From the NCBI GenBank assembly GCA_964346085.1, contig CAYFSZ010000080.1, forward strand, positions 1 to 6,229: DNA of 6,229 nt, in the 5' to 3' direction. This DNA comes from UBA5436 sp964346085. Its GTDB lineage: Bacteria; Bacillota; Clostridia; Saccharofermentanales; DTU023. A program made the position numbers and the translations under genes. A model generated the notes under the pieces. It was not told where the DNA came from, made no database searches, and saw only the letters and a list, made by a program, of their open reading frames with translations. This document shows, piece by piece, positions 6,071-6,229 of this stretch; position 1 is the stretch's first letter, and each line of letters opens with the position of its first letter.

Positions 6071-6116
6071 GATTCACCTGTCTTTCTTTATTTTAGTATT
6101 GATTGTTTAGAGTGTC

Positions 6117-6122
6117 ATTATA
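6117..6122 (-). promoter_or_regulatory. -10 box for the aldo/keto reductase gene
   Basis: A perfect TATAAT lies 46 bases upstream of the start codon, in an AT-rich region just after a terminator hairpin. The expected -35 position holds only TCTAAA-like sequence, so the promoter may be weak or activator-dependent. Confidence 0.45.
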
Positions 6123-6151
6123 CTATAGATTTTATAGGTTTTAGAACGAAA

Positions 6152-6182
6152 AAATCCTACTGATTTTATGTCTGTAGGGTTT
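6152..6182. terminator. Hairpin with T-rich tails on both sides, likely bidirectional terminator
   Basis: CCTAC (6156-6160) pairs with GTAGG (6174-6178), with two more pairs after an A-A mismatch inside. On the plus strand a U-G and three A-T pairs lengthen the stem to nine. On the minus strand the stem is followed by six T; on the plus strand by TTTATTTGTTT. It would end a gene entering from the right edge and insulate the reductase promoter. Confidence 0.55.
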
Positions 6183-6229
6183 ATTTGTTTATGCATCGGT
6201 ACTTCTGCACGGGTTTTGTTCGTTTTGCT
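6183..6229 (-). other. Possible C-terminal end of an upstream minus-strand gene
   Basis: Two minus-strand frames are open from the right edge and stop shortly before the terminator hairpin: one with 15 codons ending ...KYRCINK and TAA at 6183-6181, another with 12 codons ending in TAA at 6191-6189. Either could be a gene tail, consistent with the terminator position. It is too short to choose between them or to identify a product. Confidence 0.2.

Noticed and set aside
6191..6229. A plus-strand ATG at 6191 that opens a frame running off the right edge.
   Set aside because: No ribosome binding site precedes it (only TTTATTTGTTT), and the T-rich stretch is better explained as a terminator tail.

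Overview
The window is a low-GC, AT-rich chromosomal stretch with Firmicutes character: GGAGG-type ribosome binding sites, short AT-rich intergenic regions, a Gram-positive style lipoprotein with an acidic linker, and an ammonia-dependent AsnA. The proteins look most like those of lactic-acid-bacterium relatives (Lactobacillales, perhaps Carnobacteriaceae-like). That placement is an inference from remembered protein style, not a database result. All convincing genes lie on the minus strand, so the window reads from right to left.

Right to left: (1) the edge (6183-6229) may carry the tail of an unseen gene, followed by a hairpin that could terminate in both directions (6152-6182). (2) A single-gene unit encodes an aldo/keto reductase of the YeaE-like type (6070-5213) with its own -10 box. 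(3) An AT-rich intergenic region (5212-5014) holds a TTGACA promoter and two dyads. (4) A four-gene operon follows: deoC (deoxyribose-phosphate aldolase), a substrate-binding lipoprotein, a membrane permease and an ATPase. deoC and the lipoprotein gene are one base apart, as are the permease and ATPase genes. The lipoprotein and permease genes are separated by about 125 bases that fold into three consecutive hairpins, probably an attenuator or mRNA-processing element. (5) A 107-base leader with two hairpins precedes asnA (asparagine synthetase A). (6) Only 27 bases after asnA begins a gene recognised here as the N-terminus of the magnesium transporter MgtE, which runs off the left edge.

The ABC transporter belongs to the PF04392-type binding protein family with a LivH-like permease. 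Characterised members (TrpXYZ) carry aromatic amino acids, but the tight linkage to deoC raises the possibility of a nucleoside- or deoxysugar-related substrate.

The most unusual feature is in mgtE. Its reading frame stops after 58 codons, while the matching continuation lies in the -1 frame. The switch point is an exact A_AAA_AAG slippery heptamer, five bases before a 13-bp stem-loop. This is the architecture of programmed -1 ribosomal frameshifting, although a single-base homopolymer error or a decayed gene explains the same sequence more simply. I saw no mobile element, CRISPR array, tRNA or rRNA.
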